Source: DASUGM01 sp036274055 (GTDB taxonomy: Bacteria > Acidobacteriota > Vicinamibacteria > Vicinamibacterales > SCN-69-37). Taken from it: a DNA stretch of 53,189 bases. The notes beneath the pieces were generated by a model. It was not told the DNA's origin, ran no database searches, and saw nothing but the letters and a program-made list of their open reading frames with translations. The stretch lies in contig DASUGM010000333.1 of assembly GCA_036274055.1 (NCBI GenBank), positions 1 to 53,189 on the forward strand. Direction: 5' to 3'. This document shows, piece by piece, positions 6,660 through 15,228 of the stretch (position 1 is the stretch's first letter; each line of letters begins with the position of its first letter). Made by a program: the position numbers and the translations under genes.

Positions 6660-9611
6660 ATGCGCACATCAGCCTTGCTCACGGCATTGGTCCTGGCGTT
6701 GTCTACCGCGACGGGGGCGCAGTCGAAGCCGCCGCTGAAGCGATCCGATTACGGGCAGTTCGAGGCGGTCGCGCCGGGCGCGGCGCGCGGCGGGTTTTCA
6801 CCCGACGGCGCGTGGATGGCGGTGTCGGTCTCGCGATCGAACCGCAACAACGAGTTGCGGTTGATCAAGCTCGCCGATGGCACCACGAAGACCGTGCCGT
6901 CGGGCGCCCAGGTGTCGTATACCAGCGACGCGAAGTGGGCCGGCTACAGCATCGGCTTCACGGAAACCGAACAGGAACGGATGCGCGCGGCGCGGCAGCC
7001 GATTCAGAACAAGTTCGGGCTGATCAGCCTGTCGTCGGGCGAACAGACCACCTTCGACGGCATCCAGCAATTCTCGTTCAGTGGCGACGGGAAGTTCGTG
7101 GCGATGAAGCGGTATGCGCCGGCACCGGCGGGCGGCGCCGCGGCGGCGCCGGCGGCGCCGGCGGCACCACCCCAAGGCGGACGTGGCGGCGGACCGGGCG
7201 GCGCCGCGACCGACAACGAAACGCAGGCGATCGGCACGACGCTGATCGTCCGCGAACTCGCGACCGCCAAAGACACCACCTTCGGCAACGTCGCCGACTT
7301 CGCGTGGCAGAACGGTGACACCGCGCATTTGCTGGCGATGTCGATCAGCGCCGACGGACAAACCGGTAACGGCCTGCATCTGTTCGATCCCTCGACGACG
7401 ATCCTGCGCGTGCTCGACTCAGCGGCAGCGGCGTACACGAATCTTTCGTGGCGCGAGAAGAGCGCCGATCTCGCGGCGCTGAAATCGAAGACCGACGACA
7501 AACACGAGGGCCCAGCCCAAATCGTACTCTCGTGGCGCGGACTCGGCAGCGCCAGCGAGAAACGGCTCGACTTCGACCCGACCGCGGCGGGCTCCGGCGT
7601 CGCCGCCGGCCTCCGGACGGTGTCGTTCCGCCGGCCGTCGTGGTCGAAAGACGGCGGCATCATCTTCGTCGGCTTGGCGAACTGGAAGGACAAGCCGCCG
7701 GCGCCGCCGGGACGCGGCGGCGGGCGCGGCGCCAACGCAAGTCCCGGCACAAGCGCGGCCAGCGGCGACGCCGGCGCCGGCACCGGGGGCACCGGCACCG
7801 GCACCGGCACCGGGGGCACCGCGACTCCTCCTGCCGGTCGGGGCCGCGCGGCTGGCGCCGCCGACGAGGTCGACGAACCCGCCGCTGTCGACGTCTGGCA
7901 CTGGAAGGACACGACGGTCATGTCCGCGCAGAAGCTGCAGGTCGCCGGCGATCGCCGCCGCAATCACCTCGCCGCCTGGCACCTCGGGCCGAACCGGCTG
8001 GTGCAAATCGGCAAGTCATTTTCCGAAAGCGTCGCGCCGATCCCGGGCACGACGCTGGCGTACCTCGAAGAGTGGAAAGAGTACGCCATGGATCGTTCGA
8101 TCGGCCGGCGCGCCGCCGATCTCTACCTCGTCGATATGTTGACCGGTGAACGCACGCGGCTGAAAGACAAGGTCGACGACGCCTTCGCGCAGGTCAGCCC
8201 GGCCGGAAAGTACGTGCTGTTCCTGCAGGACGATCAATTCTGGACGATCGATCTCAAGACCAGGGCGGTGACCAACCTCACCAAAGCCGTGCCCGCGGTC
8301 TTCATCGACAAGGAATCCGATGCCACGGTGAAACAGAAACCGTCGTTCGGCATCGCCGGCTGGACGAAAGACGACGGCGCGGTGCTGATCAACGACAAGT
8401 TCGACATCTGGCAGGTTCCTGTCGACGGCTCAAAAGCGATGCGGCTGACCAACGGCGCGACCGAAGAAATCCGTCACCGCCTCACGCGCGTGAGTACTGA
8501 CGAGGATTTCGTCGACCTCGGCAGGCCGCAGTTCGTGAGCCTGTTCGGCGTCTGGTCGAAGAAATCGGGCTACGGCACGCTGGCCAACGGCGCGGTCACG
8601 CGCCTGATCTTCGAGGACAAGGCGGTGAGTTCGCTGGCGAAAGCAGAGCGGGCCGACGCCTACAGCTACGTCGTGCAGAATCACGACGACTCGCCTGACA
8701 TTTTCGTCGCCAGCAGCGCCGGTCTGACCGGCGCCAGGCAGGTCACGACGACCAACCCGTTCCAGGAGAACTTTGCCTGGAGCAAGAGCGAGGTCGTCGA
8801 CTTCAAGACCGACAAGGGGATGCGCCTGCAAGGGGCCCTCTACTACCCCGCCGGCTACGAAGCGGGTAAGCGCTACCCGATGATCGTCTACATCTACGAG
8901 AAGCTCTCCGACAACGTCCACCGCTACGTCGTCCCGTCGGACCGCGATTACTACAACACGACGGTGTTCACGAGCCAGGGCTACTTCGTATTCCAGCCCG
9001 ACATTGTGTTCCGGCCGCGGGAGCCGGGCCTGTCGGTGGTCGAGTGCGTCACCGCCGGCGTGAAGAAGGTGGCGGCGATGGGCGTGATCGATCCGGCGAA
9101 GGTCGGCGTGATCGGGCATTCGTGGGGCGGCTTTGATACGGCGTTTCTGGCGACGCACACCCAGGGTGTGTTCGCCGCCGCGGTCGCCGGCGCGGCGATC
9201 ACCGACCTCGTCAGCAACTACGGCAACGGCCACTGGAGTTCGGGGATCGCGGAAACCGATCACATCGAGACCGGACAGCAGCGCATGGAAGTGCCGCTGT
9301 ACGAAGATCTGCAGGCGTACATCCGCAATTCAGCGGTTTTCAATATCCAGAACATGACGGTGCCGCTGATGCTCGAAGCCGGCGACGTCGACGGGACGGT
9401 GTTCTGGCACCAGGCGGTCGAGATGTACAACATCGCGCGGCGCGCGAAAAAGAACGTCGTGATGGTCGTGTATAACGGCGAAGATCACGGGCTGCGGTTG
9501 AAGAAGAATCAGGTCGACTACCAGCGGCGCATTCTCGAATGGTTCGGCCATTATCTGAAAGGCGACCAGGCGCCGGGCTGGATCACCGACGGCGTGCCGG
9601 CCCTGAAGTAA
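6660..9611 (+). CDS. Secreted S9-family (prolyl oligopeptidase-type) serine peptidase
   Basis: 983 residues with a signal peptide (MRTSALLTALVLALSTATGAQS). The first two thirds should form a beta-propeller; the C-terminal third is an alpha/beta hydrolase. The nucleophile is S821 in GHSWGGF, the acid is D909 or D911 in EAGDVDGTVF, and the histidine is H943 in NGEDHG. The family cleaves short peptides, often after proline or as an acyl-aminoacyl peptidase; the specificity here is unknown. It is longer than the usual 650-750 residues, partly through two low-complexity inserts: an Ala/Pro/Gly stretch near residues 154-184 and a Gly/Thr/Arg stretch near 346-402. The second includes a run of GT repeats. 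It closely follows ispG on the same strand, although the functions are unrelated. Confidence 0.93.
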   Translation: MRTSALLTALVLALSTATGAQSKPPLKRSDYGQFEAVAPGAARGGFSPDGAWMAVSVSRSNRNNELRLIKLADGTTKTVPSGAQVSYTSDAKWAGYSIGFTETEQERMRAARQPIQNKFGLISLSSGEQTTFDGIQQFSFSGDGKFVAMKRYAPAPAGGAAAAPAAPAAPPQGGRGGGPGGAATDNETQAIGTTLIVRELATAKDTTFGNVADFAWQNGDTAHLLAMSISADGQTGNGLHLFDPSTTILRVLDSAAAAYTNLSWREKSADLAALKSKTDDKHEGPAQIVLSWRGLGSASEKRLDFDPTAAGSGVAAGLRTVSFRRPSWSKDGGIIFVGLANWKDKPPAPPGRGGGRGANASPGTSAASGDAGAGTGGTGTGTGTGGTATPPAGRGRAAGAADEVDEPAAVDVWHWKDTTVMSAQKLQVAGDRRRNHLAAWHLGPNRLVQIGKSFSESVAPIPGTTLAYLEEWKEYAMDRSIGRRAADLYLVDMLTGERTRLKDKVDDAFAQVSPAGKYVLFLQDDQFWTIDLKTRAVTNLTKAVPAVFIDKESDATVKQKPSFGIAGWTKDDGAVLINDKFDIWQVPVDGSKAMRLTNGATEEIRHRLTRVSTDEDFVDLGRPQFVSLFGVWSKKSGYGTLANGAVTRLIFEDKAVSSLAKAERADAYSYVVQNHDDSPDIFVASSAGLTGARQVTTTNPFQENFAWSKSEVVDFKTDKGMRLQGALYYPAGYEAGKRYPMIVYIYEKLSDNVHRYVVPSDRDYYNTTVFTSQGYFVFQPDIVFRPREPGLSVVECVTAGVKKVAAMGVIDPAKVGVIGHSWGGFDTAFLATHTQGVFAAAVAGAAITDLVSNYGNGHWSSGIAETDHIETGQQRMEVPLYEDLQAYIRNSAVFNIQNMTVPLMLEAGDVDGTVFWHQAVEMYNIARRAKKNVVMVVYNGEDHGLRLKKNQVDYQRRILEWFGHYLKGDQAPGWITDGVPALK

Positions 9612-9634
9612 CTCCCACCCTGTAACGACCCCGA

Positions 9635-9666
9635 CCGCCGGGCTTACGGTACCGTAAGCCCGGCGG
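9635..9666. promoter_or_regulatory. Perfect 32-bp palindrome (terminator or enhancer site)
   Basis: CCGCCGGGCTTACGGT (9635-9650) is followed directly by its exact reverse complement (9651-9666). It lies 24 bp after the S9 peptidase stop, so it could form a terminator stem, but no T-run follows. It also lies about 55 bp upstream of the sigma-54-like promoter at 9719, a normal distance for an activator-binding enhancer. The sequence cannot decide between the two. Confidence 0.6.
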
Positions 9667-9718
9667 CGCGGGCTCCCCGACGCCCTCGACGATTTCCCCG
9701 GAAAAACGCGCCAATTTC

Positions 9719-9734
9719 GGGCAAGACATTTGCA
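9719..9734 (+). promoter_or_regulatory. Predicted sigma-54 promoter of the fulvocin-like operon
   Basis: GGGCAAGACATTTGCA matches TGGCACG-N4-TTGCW at 10 of 12 positions, with GG at 9720-9721 and GC at 9732-9733 spaced by 10 bases. The start would be near 9745, about 50 nt before the precursor ATG at 9795, which has AAGGAG at 9783-9788. The flanking DNA between 9667 and 9718 shows nothing else. Confidence 0.58.
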
Positions 9735-9794
9735 AACCTCTCCGCCGGCCCTGGGCCTCAATTTCGAGATCGCACAGGACTCAAGGAGACACTG

Positions 9795-10526
9795 ATGATT
9801 TCGCGCACGCGAAGCCGGGTGAAGTTCTGCCTCATCCTCGGCTTGCTGACACTCCCCGCGGAAGCGTTGCTGCTTCCGGTCGCGCGGACGCCCAAGGCCG
9901 ATGAGGCCGCGCTCGAGTGGGCGGCCGATCTCTCGCCGCAGCAGCTCCGCGGCGCCGGCGATGAAATCGATGCCTATCCGCTGGTCTACCGAAAGGCGCT
10001 GCTCACGCAGATGAGCGCCGAGGACCGGTCTGACGTGTGGCGCAAATTCCTGCGCCGGTTTCTCCGCGAGCACCGCGACCTGACTCGCGAGCAGATCGTG
10101 TTCGTCGACGAGGCGATCGAGCTGTTGTCGTCCGATGCGTTCGATCCGCCGCTGGCGCCGGACCTCAAGGAACAGATCAGCAAGATGTTCAACGAAGCGA
10201 TCGTCGTCCTTGGCAACCAGAACGCCGAGGAGCTGTTCGTGACGCTGGGTCCGAAAAAGCTGCAGCGCGCCAGCGCCGTGCCGTTGATGCAGCAGCTGGG
10301 CGACAAGATCCGCGGCTGGGGCGTCGTCGATGCCGAGTATCCCGGCTGCAATTGCAACATCGACATCGACACGTGCGACATCTGGCCGGAGGACGACTGG
10401 CTGCAGTGCTCGGAGATGTACACGTGCAACTTCGACTTGAGCTGGCCGATGTGCGGACCGCTGTGGTCGTGGGCGTGCACGGGCTGGTGCAAGATCATCA
10501 GTTTCCCGACGTCCGAGATGTTCTAG
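9795..10526 (+). CDS. Fulvocin C-related bacteriocin precursor
   Basis: 243 residues with AAGGAG six bases before the ATG. Residues 1-27 are a signal peptide (VKFCLILGLLTLPAEALL). Residues 30-180 are a helical, charged propeptide-like region. The last 59 residues switch to a Cys/Trp-rich module with eight cysteines at 185, 187, 194, 205, 211, 220, 228 and 232. Its CxC-x6-C beginning and C-G-x-x-W pattern match the mature Myxococcus fulvus bacteriocin fulvocin C, a 45-residue, four-disulfide peptide as I recall it. By analogy the precursor is exported, oxidised and cleaved near residue 180 to release a toxin or signalling peptide. Two bases downstream starts a thioredoxin-fold gene that probably handles the disulfides. 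No immunity gene is recognised. A non-toxic secreted role remains possible. Confidence 0.82.
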   Translation: MISRTRSRVKFCLILGLLTLPAEALLLPVARTPKADEAALEWAADLSPQQLRGAGDEIDAYPLVYRKALLTQMSAEDRSDVWRKFLRRFLREHRDLTREQIVFVDEAIELLSSDAFDPPLAPDLKEQISKMFNEAIVVLGNQNAEELFVTLGPKKLQRASAVPLMQQLGDKIRGWGVVDAEYPGCNCNIDIDTCDIWPEDDWLQCSEMYTCNFDLSWPMCGPLWSWACTGWCKIISFPTSEMF

Positions 10527-10528
10527 CC

Positions 10529-11071
10529 ATGTCGCCCAGATCGGAATGGATCGTGGGCCGGCTGGCCGGGGCGACCAGCGTCGCGCTGGTGCTGACGGTG
10601 GCGGCGACGGCGGGCACGATCGCGTGGCCGCGCGTCGCCGGTGCGGTCGGCCTCGATCGCAAGGCGGCGCGGTCGGCGGCCTACCCTGCGGGCGCGACCA
10701 TCGACACGCCGGCGGCGTGGCACGAGGACGCGCCGTATACGCTGGTGATCTTCGCGCGCGCGACGTGCGCGGCCTGCGAGAAGGCGGTGCCGTATCTGAA
10801 GACGCTGACCGCGTCGCTCCGCGGCCGCGCCGCGGTGGTCTACGCGAGCGCCGGCGTCAAGCTCGAGCGCGCCGACGAAGTGAAATACGCGCACGGGATC
10901 GGCATCGGCGAAGCTCAGGTCCACGCCGCACCGGACGGGCTGAAAGTAAGGGTCACGCCGACGCTGGTGCTGGTCAACCAGCGCGGCGAAGTGCTGGCGT
11001 CGTTCGAAGGCGTAGGCCCGGGGAGCAAGCAGGCCGTGATTACCAAGACCATCGACGGCCTGCTCAAATAA
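10529..11071 (+). CDS. Membrane-anchored thioredoxin-fold protein (putative thiol-disulfide oxidoreductase)
   Basis: 180 residues, ATG two bases after the precursor stop, so surely co-transcribed. Residues 10-38 form one membrane anchor (LAGATSVALVLTVAATAGTIAW), placing the rest in the periplasm. The thioredoxin core has VIFARATCAACEKAVPYLK with redox cysteines C80 and C83 (CAAC) and the cis-proline loop VRVTPTLVLVNQRGE. The CxxC resembles TlpA/DsbE-like or DsbA-like proteins; the direction of reaction cannot be told from sequence. Because it is paired with an eight-cysteine secreted peptide, I infer that it forms, reduces or isomerises those disulfides. It ends before the repeat-rich convergent gap. 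Confidence 0.85.
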   Translation: MSPRSEWIVGRLAGATSVALVLTVAATAGTIAWPRVAGAVGLDRKAARSAAYPAGATIDTPAAWHEDAPYTLVIFARATCAACEKAVPYLKTLTASLRGRAAVVYASAGVKLERADEVKYAHGIGIGEAQVHAAPDGLKVRVTPTLVLVNQRGEVLASFEGVGPGSKQAVITKTIDGLLK

Positions 11072-11075
11072 GCTC

Positions 11076-11152
11076 GAAACTTGAAACGTCAAACTTGAGA
11101 CTGGTTCCTAGAACCAAGTTTCGAGTTTGAAGTTTAGAGTTTAAAGTTGATC
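11076..11152. repeat. Iterated-word hairpin between convergent genes
   Basis: Variants of the word GAAACTTG are repeated in one orientation at 11076-11100, and their complements (CAAGTTTC, GAGTTTGAAG, GAGTTTAAAG) follow at 11112-11150. They flank a perfect core TGGTTC-CTA-GAACCA at 11102-11116. It fills the 92-bp gap between the thioredoxin-fold gene and the M2 peptidase, which converge, so it may terminate both transcripts. No T-tract is seen. Confidence 0.6.
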
Positions 11153-11163
11153 CGATCGACGCG

Positions 11164-13002
11164 TCACCAGCCCGTGGTCTTCCCCTTGAGCTGCGCGTCG
11201 AGCCAGGTCTTGAGCGGCGCGAAGTAATCGACCATCGCGGTCGCGTCCATCTGCTTCGATCCGGTCAGCGCTTCGAGGGCCTCCGGCCACGGGCGCGATT
11301 GTCCCATCTTCAACATCGCGTCGAGGCGGCGGCCGGCCTCCTTGCTGTCGTAGATCGAGCACCGATGCAGCGGGCCGGCGCAGCCGGCGATCTTCGACAG
11401 CTCGCGGTGGAATTGAAACTGCAGAATGTGCGCGAGGAAGTAGCGGGTGTACGAATAGTTCGCCGGCACGTGATACTTCGCGCCGGGATCGAAGAACTCC
11501 TCACCTCTCACCGAGGGCGGCGCGACGCCCTGATACTTCAAGCGCAGGTCCCACCACGCCGCGTTGTAGTTGGCAGGCGTGACCTGTCCCGAAAACACCT
11601 GCCAGCGCCACTGATCGATGAGCAGACCAAAGGGGAGGAACGAGATCTTCTCCAGCGCGCGCGCCATCAGCAGCCCCAAATCGCGCGATGCGTCCGGGGC
11701 CTTGTCGATCAAGCCGATCTTGACGAGGTACTCGGGCGTCACCGACAGGGCGATGGTGTCGCCGATCGCCTCGTGGAACGCCTGGTTGGCCGAGTCACGG
11801 AAGATGTAGGGCTGTTCCTTGTAGGCGCGCTGATAGAAGTTATGCCCAAGCTCGTGGTGGATGGTCGAGAAGTCCTCCTCGGTGGGATCGATGCACATCT
11901 TGATGCGCAGGTCGTCGGCGGCGTCGATGCTCCAGGCGCTGGCGTGACAGACGACGTCGCGGTCGGCGGGCTTGGTGAAGAGCGACCGTTCCCAGAATGT
12001 GTTCGGCAACGGCGCAAGACCGAGCGAAGTGTAGAAGCGCTCGCCCATCTTGACCATGTCAACCGCGCTGGTCCGGCGCGACTTCAGAATGCTGGTGAGC
12101 GAGTAGCCGGGGTTGGCACTGCCGGGTGAGACGAGATCGAAGACGTTGCTCCAGTCCTGCGCCCAGATGTTGCCGAGCAGGTGCGCCGGAATCGGCCCGG
12201 TCTCCGGCACCGCCGCGCCGTACTTCTCGTGCAGCTTCATCCGCACGTAGGCATGGAGCGACACGTACAGCGGCCGGACCTGATTCCACAGCCGATCGAC
12301 TTCCCTGGTGAAATCATCGGCCGGCATGTCGTACTTCGAGCGCCACATTGCGCCGGTGTCGGCAAAGCCGAGCTCTTTCGCGCCCTTGTTGGCGAGCTCG
12401 ACGAATCGCTGGTAGTCCTTGCGCATCGGCACCGAGACGGTGTGCCAGCCTTCCCACGCTTCGCGGAGTTTCTGCGGATCGCGCGAGGTCGCGAGGATCT
12501 GGGTGATCTTCTCGATGTCGAGGCAGGTGTCGGGCTTCGCCGGATCCTTGCACCACTTGCCGCGGCCGTAGGCGCCCTCGAGCGACGAGCCGAGCCTGGT
12601 GACCTCGGCGGCCTCGGCCGGATCCGACGGCGTGACCAGCTCGAGTGACAACTTCAACAGATTCAACTGCCGCCGTTGATCCGGTGGAACGTCGACCTTG
12701 TCGAAGCGCGCCGCTTCTTTCGCGTATTTCTTGATCGCCTCGATCTGCAGTTCCTCGGCGCGCGCGGTCAGCGCCTCGGTGTCCTGGGTGATGTAGGTCG
12801 AATAGACCCAGTCGGCCTGCGAGGCCTCGGTCGAGATCCTCAACAGGTTGGCGTTGACGTCATCGAGAAATTTCCTGACGTCGGCGGCCGAGGGCGATCC
12901 GCCGCCGACTTCCCCACCGCTACCAGGACCGGCACTGCCGCATGCGGCCGCCAGACCCACCGACGTGGCAAGACACACCGTGACAACAGCGCGAGTCTTC
13001 AT
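11164..13002 (-). CDS. Peptidase family M2 (angiotensin-converting-enzyme-like dipeptidyl carboxypeptidase) lipoprotein
   Basis: 612 residues from the ATG at 13002. The N-terminus MKTRAVVTVCLATSVGLAAACGS is a lipoprotein signal with the lipidated cysteine near residue 21, so the enzyme is probably held on a membrane facing the periplasm. The zinc site is HELGH at 383-387 plus E411 in FHEAIGD, numbering that coincides with recalled human testis ACE. The sequence is helical throughout, as in M2 and related M3 peptidases. The family removes C-terminal dipeptides from peptides. With the M19 dipeptidase, the S9 peptidase and the amidase it fits a peptide-scavenging lifestyle. A frame extension to 13071 lacks a signal sequence and is rejected. 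Confidence 0.94.
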   Translation of the reverse strand: MKTRAVVTVCLATSVGLAAACGSAGPGSGGEVGGGSPSAADVRKFLDDVNANLLRISTEASQADWVYSTYITQDTEALTARAEELQIEAIKKYAKEAARFDKVDVPPDQRRQLNLLKLSLELVTPSDPAEAAEVTRLGSSLEGAYGRGKWCKDPAKPDTCLDIEKITQILATSRDPQKLREAWEGWHTVSVPMRKDYQRFVELANKGAKELGFADTGAMWRSKYDMPADDFTREVDRLWNQVRPLYVSLHAYVRMKLHEKYGAAVPETGPIPAHLLGNIWAQDWSNVFDLVSPGSANPGYSLTSILKSRRTSAVDMVKMGERFYTSLGLAPLPNTFWERSLFTKPADRDVVCHASAWSIDAADDLRIKMCIDPTEEDFSTIHHELGHNFYQRAYKEQPYIFRDSANQAFHEAIGDTIALSVTPEYLVKIGLIDKAPDASRDLGLLMARALEKISFLPFGLLIDQWRWQVFSGQVTPANYNAAWWDLRLKYQGVAPPSVRGEEFFDPGAKYHVPANYSYTRYFLAHILQFQFHRELSKIAGCAGPLHRCSIYDSKEAGRRLDAMLKMGQSRPWPEALEALTGSKQMDATAMVDYFAPLKTWLDAQLKGKTTGW

Positions 13003-13048
13003 GCGCTGATTGTAGTGCGGCCTCATGAGGCGGCAGAATAGTCGGCGG

Positions 13049-13786
13049 ATGTCGGTCACCAGCCATCTCAACGTCTCGCCCGCGGACTACGACGTCAAGA
13101 TTCGCACGCTGATTCCGCTCTACGACGAGCTGATCCCGGAGGCCGCCGCGGCGCTGCGGCTGGCCGGGCGGCCGCTCAGGAGCATTGTCGATCTCGGCGT
13201 CGGGACCGGCGCACTCGCGCTGGCGGCCATGAGGGCGTGTGACTCGGCCCTTCGACTTCGCTCAGGGCAGACCCGCAGAGCTTCGCCGGTGCGAATCTGG
13301 GGCATCGACGCCGACGATTCGATGATGGCGATCGCGCGGCGTCGGCTCGGCCGCCACGCGTCGCGCGTCCAGTTCGTCCACGGCAGCTTTACCGACACGC
13401 TGCTGCCCCGCTGCGACGCAATCATCGCCAGTTACTCGCTCCACCACATTCGATCGCCGCGCGCGAAGCAGGCGTTCTATAAGAAGTGCTTCGAGGCGCT
13501 GCGGCCGGGCGGCGTGCTGGTCAGCGGCGATTGCATGCCGGCGTCGACGCGGGCCGGGTTCGCGCGGGACCTCGAGGTGTGGTTTGCGCACCTGGGCCGT
13601 TCGTTCGGCGGCCGCGCCGGCGGACGGAAAGTCTACGAATCGTGGGCCGACGAGGACGTCTACGTGCCGCTCGCCGACGAGATCAAGATGCTGCAGCGTG
13701 CCGGGTTCGACCCCGATGTGACCTGGCGCAAGTCGCCGTTCGCGGTGGTCGCGGGCGTCAAAACCGGACCTCGACGTACTCGGTAG
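13049..13786 (+). CDS. Class I SAM-dependent methyltransferase
   Basis: 245 residues from ATG 13049. An earlier in-frame ATG at 13025 adds eight Arg-rich residues and is less likely. Motif I is IVDLGVGTGALAL (about 49-61), motif II IWGIDADDSMMAIARRRL, and a later motif CDAIIASYSLHHI is followed by the post-motif LRPGGVLVSGDC. This is a small-molecule-type Rossmann methyltransferase; the substrate is unknown. Between motif I and II there is an extra stretch (SALRLRSGQTRRASPV) encoded by a palindromic repeat (13246-13270) that appears to have inserted in frame. The gene is divergent from the M2 peptidase and converges on the MATE gene across a terminator-like inverted repeat. Confidence 0.88.
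   Translation: MSVTSHLNVSPADYDVKIRTLIPLYDELIPEAAAALRLAGRPLRSIVDLGVGTGALALAAMRACDSALRLRSGQTRRASPVRIWGIDADDSMMAIARRRLGRHASRVQFVHGSFTDTLLPRCDAIIASYSLHHIRSPRAKQAFYKKCFEALRPGGVLVSGDCMPASTRAGFARDLEVWFAHLGRSFGGRAGGRKVYESWADEDVYVPLADEIKMLQRAGFDPDVTWRKSPFAVVAGVKTGPRRTR
13246..13270. repeat. Palindromic dispersed-type repeat inside the methyltransferase gene
   Basis: GGCCCTTCGACTTCGCTCAG followed by GGCAG has arms GCCCT and AGGGC and matches a motif (CCCTGAGCGAAGTCGAAGGG in the other orientation) that I recall as a common dispersed repeat in many bacterial genomes. It is translated in frame as LRLRSGQTR between two conserved methyltransferase motifs. The family assignment is from memory and needs a genome search. 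Confidence 0.5.
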
Positions 13787-13804
13787 GATCTCTGGAGGAG
13801 TTGT

Positions 13805-13858
13805 AGGAGCGTGAAGGAACTCTGACCTCTCTTCACGAGCAGTCTCCTTCACGCTCCT
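13805..13858. terminator. Bidirectional terminator-like inverted repeat
   Basis: AGGAGCGTGAAGGA at 13805-13818 is repeated as its exact complement at 13845-13858, a 14-bp stem with a 26-nt loop, in the gap between two convergent genes. A third partial copy, CGCTCCTTCACG, follows at 13871-13882 and runs into the last codons of the MATE gene. No U-tract follows the stem. Confidence 0.6.
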
Positions 13859-13877
13859 CCCAATCCTCGACGCTCCT

Positions 13878-15209
13878 TCACGGTGCTGTCGAATTTGTCG
13901 AGCTCGCCCGGCGCCAGACGTCGGCCAGGAACGTCCCGATGATCGCCAGGCCGATGCACAGCCCCGTCCAGAGTCCCTCGACGCCCCACGACCGCGAAAA
14001 ACACAAGTAGTACGCAATCGGAAGCCCGATCCCCCAGTGACCGATCAGGTTGGCGAGCATGGGCGTGCGAGTGTCGCCGACACCGCGGAGCGCGCCCGTG
14101 GCGACGACCTGGAGCGCGTCGAGCGGCTGACAGAGCGCATAGAACAGCAGCAGCACCGCACCGACCGCGAGCACCGACGCGTCGGTCGTGAACAGCCGCA
14201 GAAATGACTCCGGCATGACGACCAGCAGGACTGACGTGACGCCGGTGAAGATCAGGCCAATCGTGATCGCCGCCCATCCAGCGACGCGACGCCCGTGGGC
14301 GTCGCCGCGGCCAACCGCCTGTCCGACCCGGACGGCGGCCGCGGAACTCAACCCGTACGGAATCATGAACAGCACGCTGGCGACGTGCAGCACGATTTGA
14401 TGCGCGGCCAGCGCCATCGGCGAGATTCGCGCCGCCAGCATCGAGGCCGCGGCAAACACGCCGACCTCGAGCGTGAGCTGCCCGGCCGCCGGAAATCCAA
14501 GCCGCGCGATCCGCCACATCCGCGGCAGATCGAGCGTCCAGCCGACGTCGTGGAATCCGGATGGCGATCGGCGTTCGCGGTACAAGATCGCGACCAGCAG
14601 GAACAGCGCGAGCAGGATCCGGGCGGCGAACGTCGCATAGGCGGATCCGACCACGCCGAGCTTCGGGAACCCGAAGTAGCCGAAGATCAGCGCGTAGTTA
14701 CCGGCGGCGTTGATGATGTTCGCGGTGACGAAGGCGATCGTCACCGGGAGGACGGAGTTCATCGCCTGGAGGTAGCGCCGGAAGACGGTGTAGGCGAGCA
14801 ACGGCGGCAATGACCAGAGCAGCGCGCGCAGGTACGGCTGCAGCAGCACGATGACGTCAGGATGAATGCCGGCGTGACCAATCGCGCCGACGACGCCGAG
14901 GCCGAGCCCGATCAGCACTACCGACAACACGGCGGCGACATTGAGGCCGGCGAAGAACCAGCGGTGACATTCGTCGATGCGGCCGGCGCCGTACGCCTGT
15001 GACACAAACGTGTCGAGCGCGAACAGCGTGCCCATCCCGAGCACGTAGATGCTGAACAGCAGCGAGGATCCGCTGCCGACGGCGCCGATCGCCGCCGGGC
15101 CGAGCGGGCTGACGATGATCGTGTCGACGACGCCCATCATCACCCAGCCGAGTTCAGCGAGGATGACGGGCAACGACAGGCCCAGCATGGCCCGCAGCTC
15201 GCGGCGCAT
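13878..15209 (-). CDS. MATE-family multidrug/toxin efflux transporter
   Basis: 443 residues with about twelve hydrophobic segments across the whole length, the usual size and topology for MATE proteins. These export cationic drugs or metabolites in exchange for Na+ or H+. Family signatures include LSLPVILAELGWVMMGVVDTI at the N-terminus, FVSQAYGAGR in the first loop, and GVGDTRTPMLANLIGHWGIGLPI in the second half, with the internal duplication typical of the fold. The ATG at 15209 is preceded by no strong ribosome site. The substrate is not predictable. It ends at the inverted repeat shared with the methyltransferase gene. Confidence 0.94.
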   Translation of the reverse strand: MRRELRAMLGLSLPVILAELGWVMMGVVDTIIVSPLGPAAIGAVGSGSSLLFSIYVLGMGTLFALDTFVSQAYGAGRIDECHRWFFAGLNVAAVLSVVLIGLGLGVVGAIGHAGIHPDVIVLLQPYLRALLWSLPPLLAYTVFRRYLQAMNSVLPVTIAFVTANIINAAGNYALIFGYFGFPKLGVVGSAYATFAARILLALFLLVAILYRERRSPSGFHDVGWTLDLPRMWRIARLGFPAAGQLTLEVGVFAAASMLAARISPMALAAHQIVLHVASVLFMIPYGLSSAAAVRVGQAVGRGDAHGRRVAGWAAITIGLIFTGVTSVLLVVMPESFLRLFTTDASVLAVGAVLLLFYALCQPLDALQVVATGALRGVGDTRTPMLANLIGHWGIGLPIAYYLCFSRSWGVEGLWTGLCIGLAIIGTFLADVWRRASSTNSTAP

Positions 15210-15228
15210 CTATTCAGGATACAGGGTC

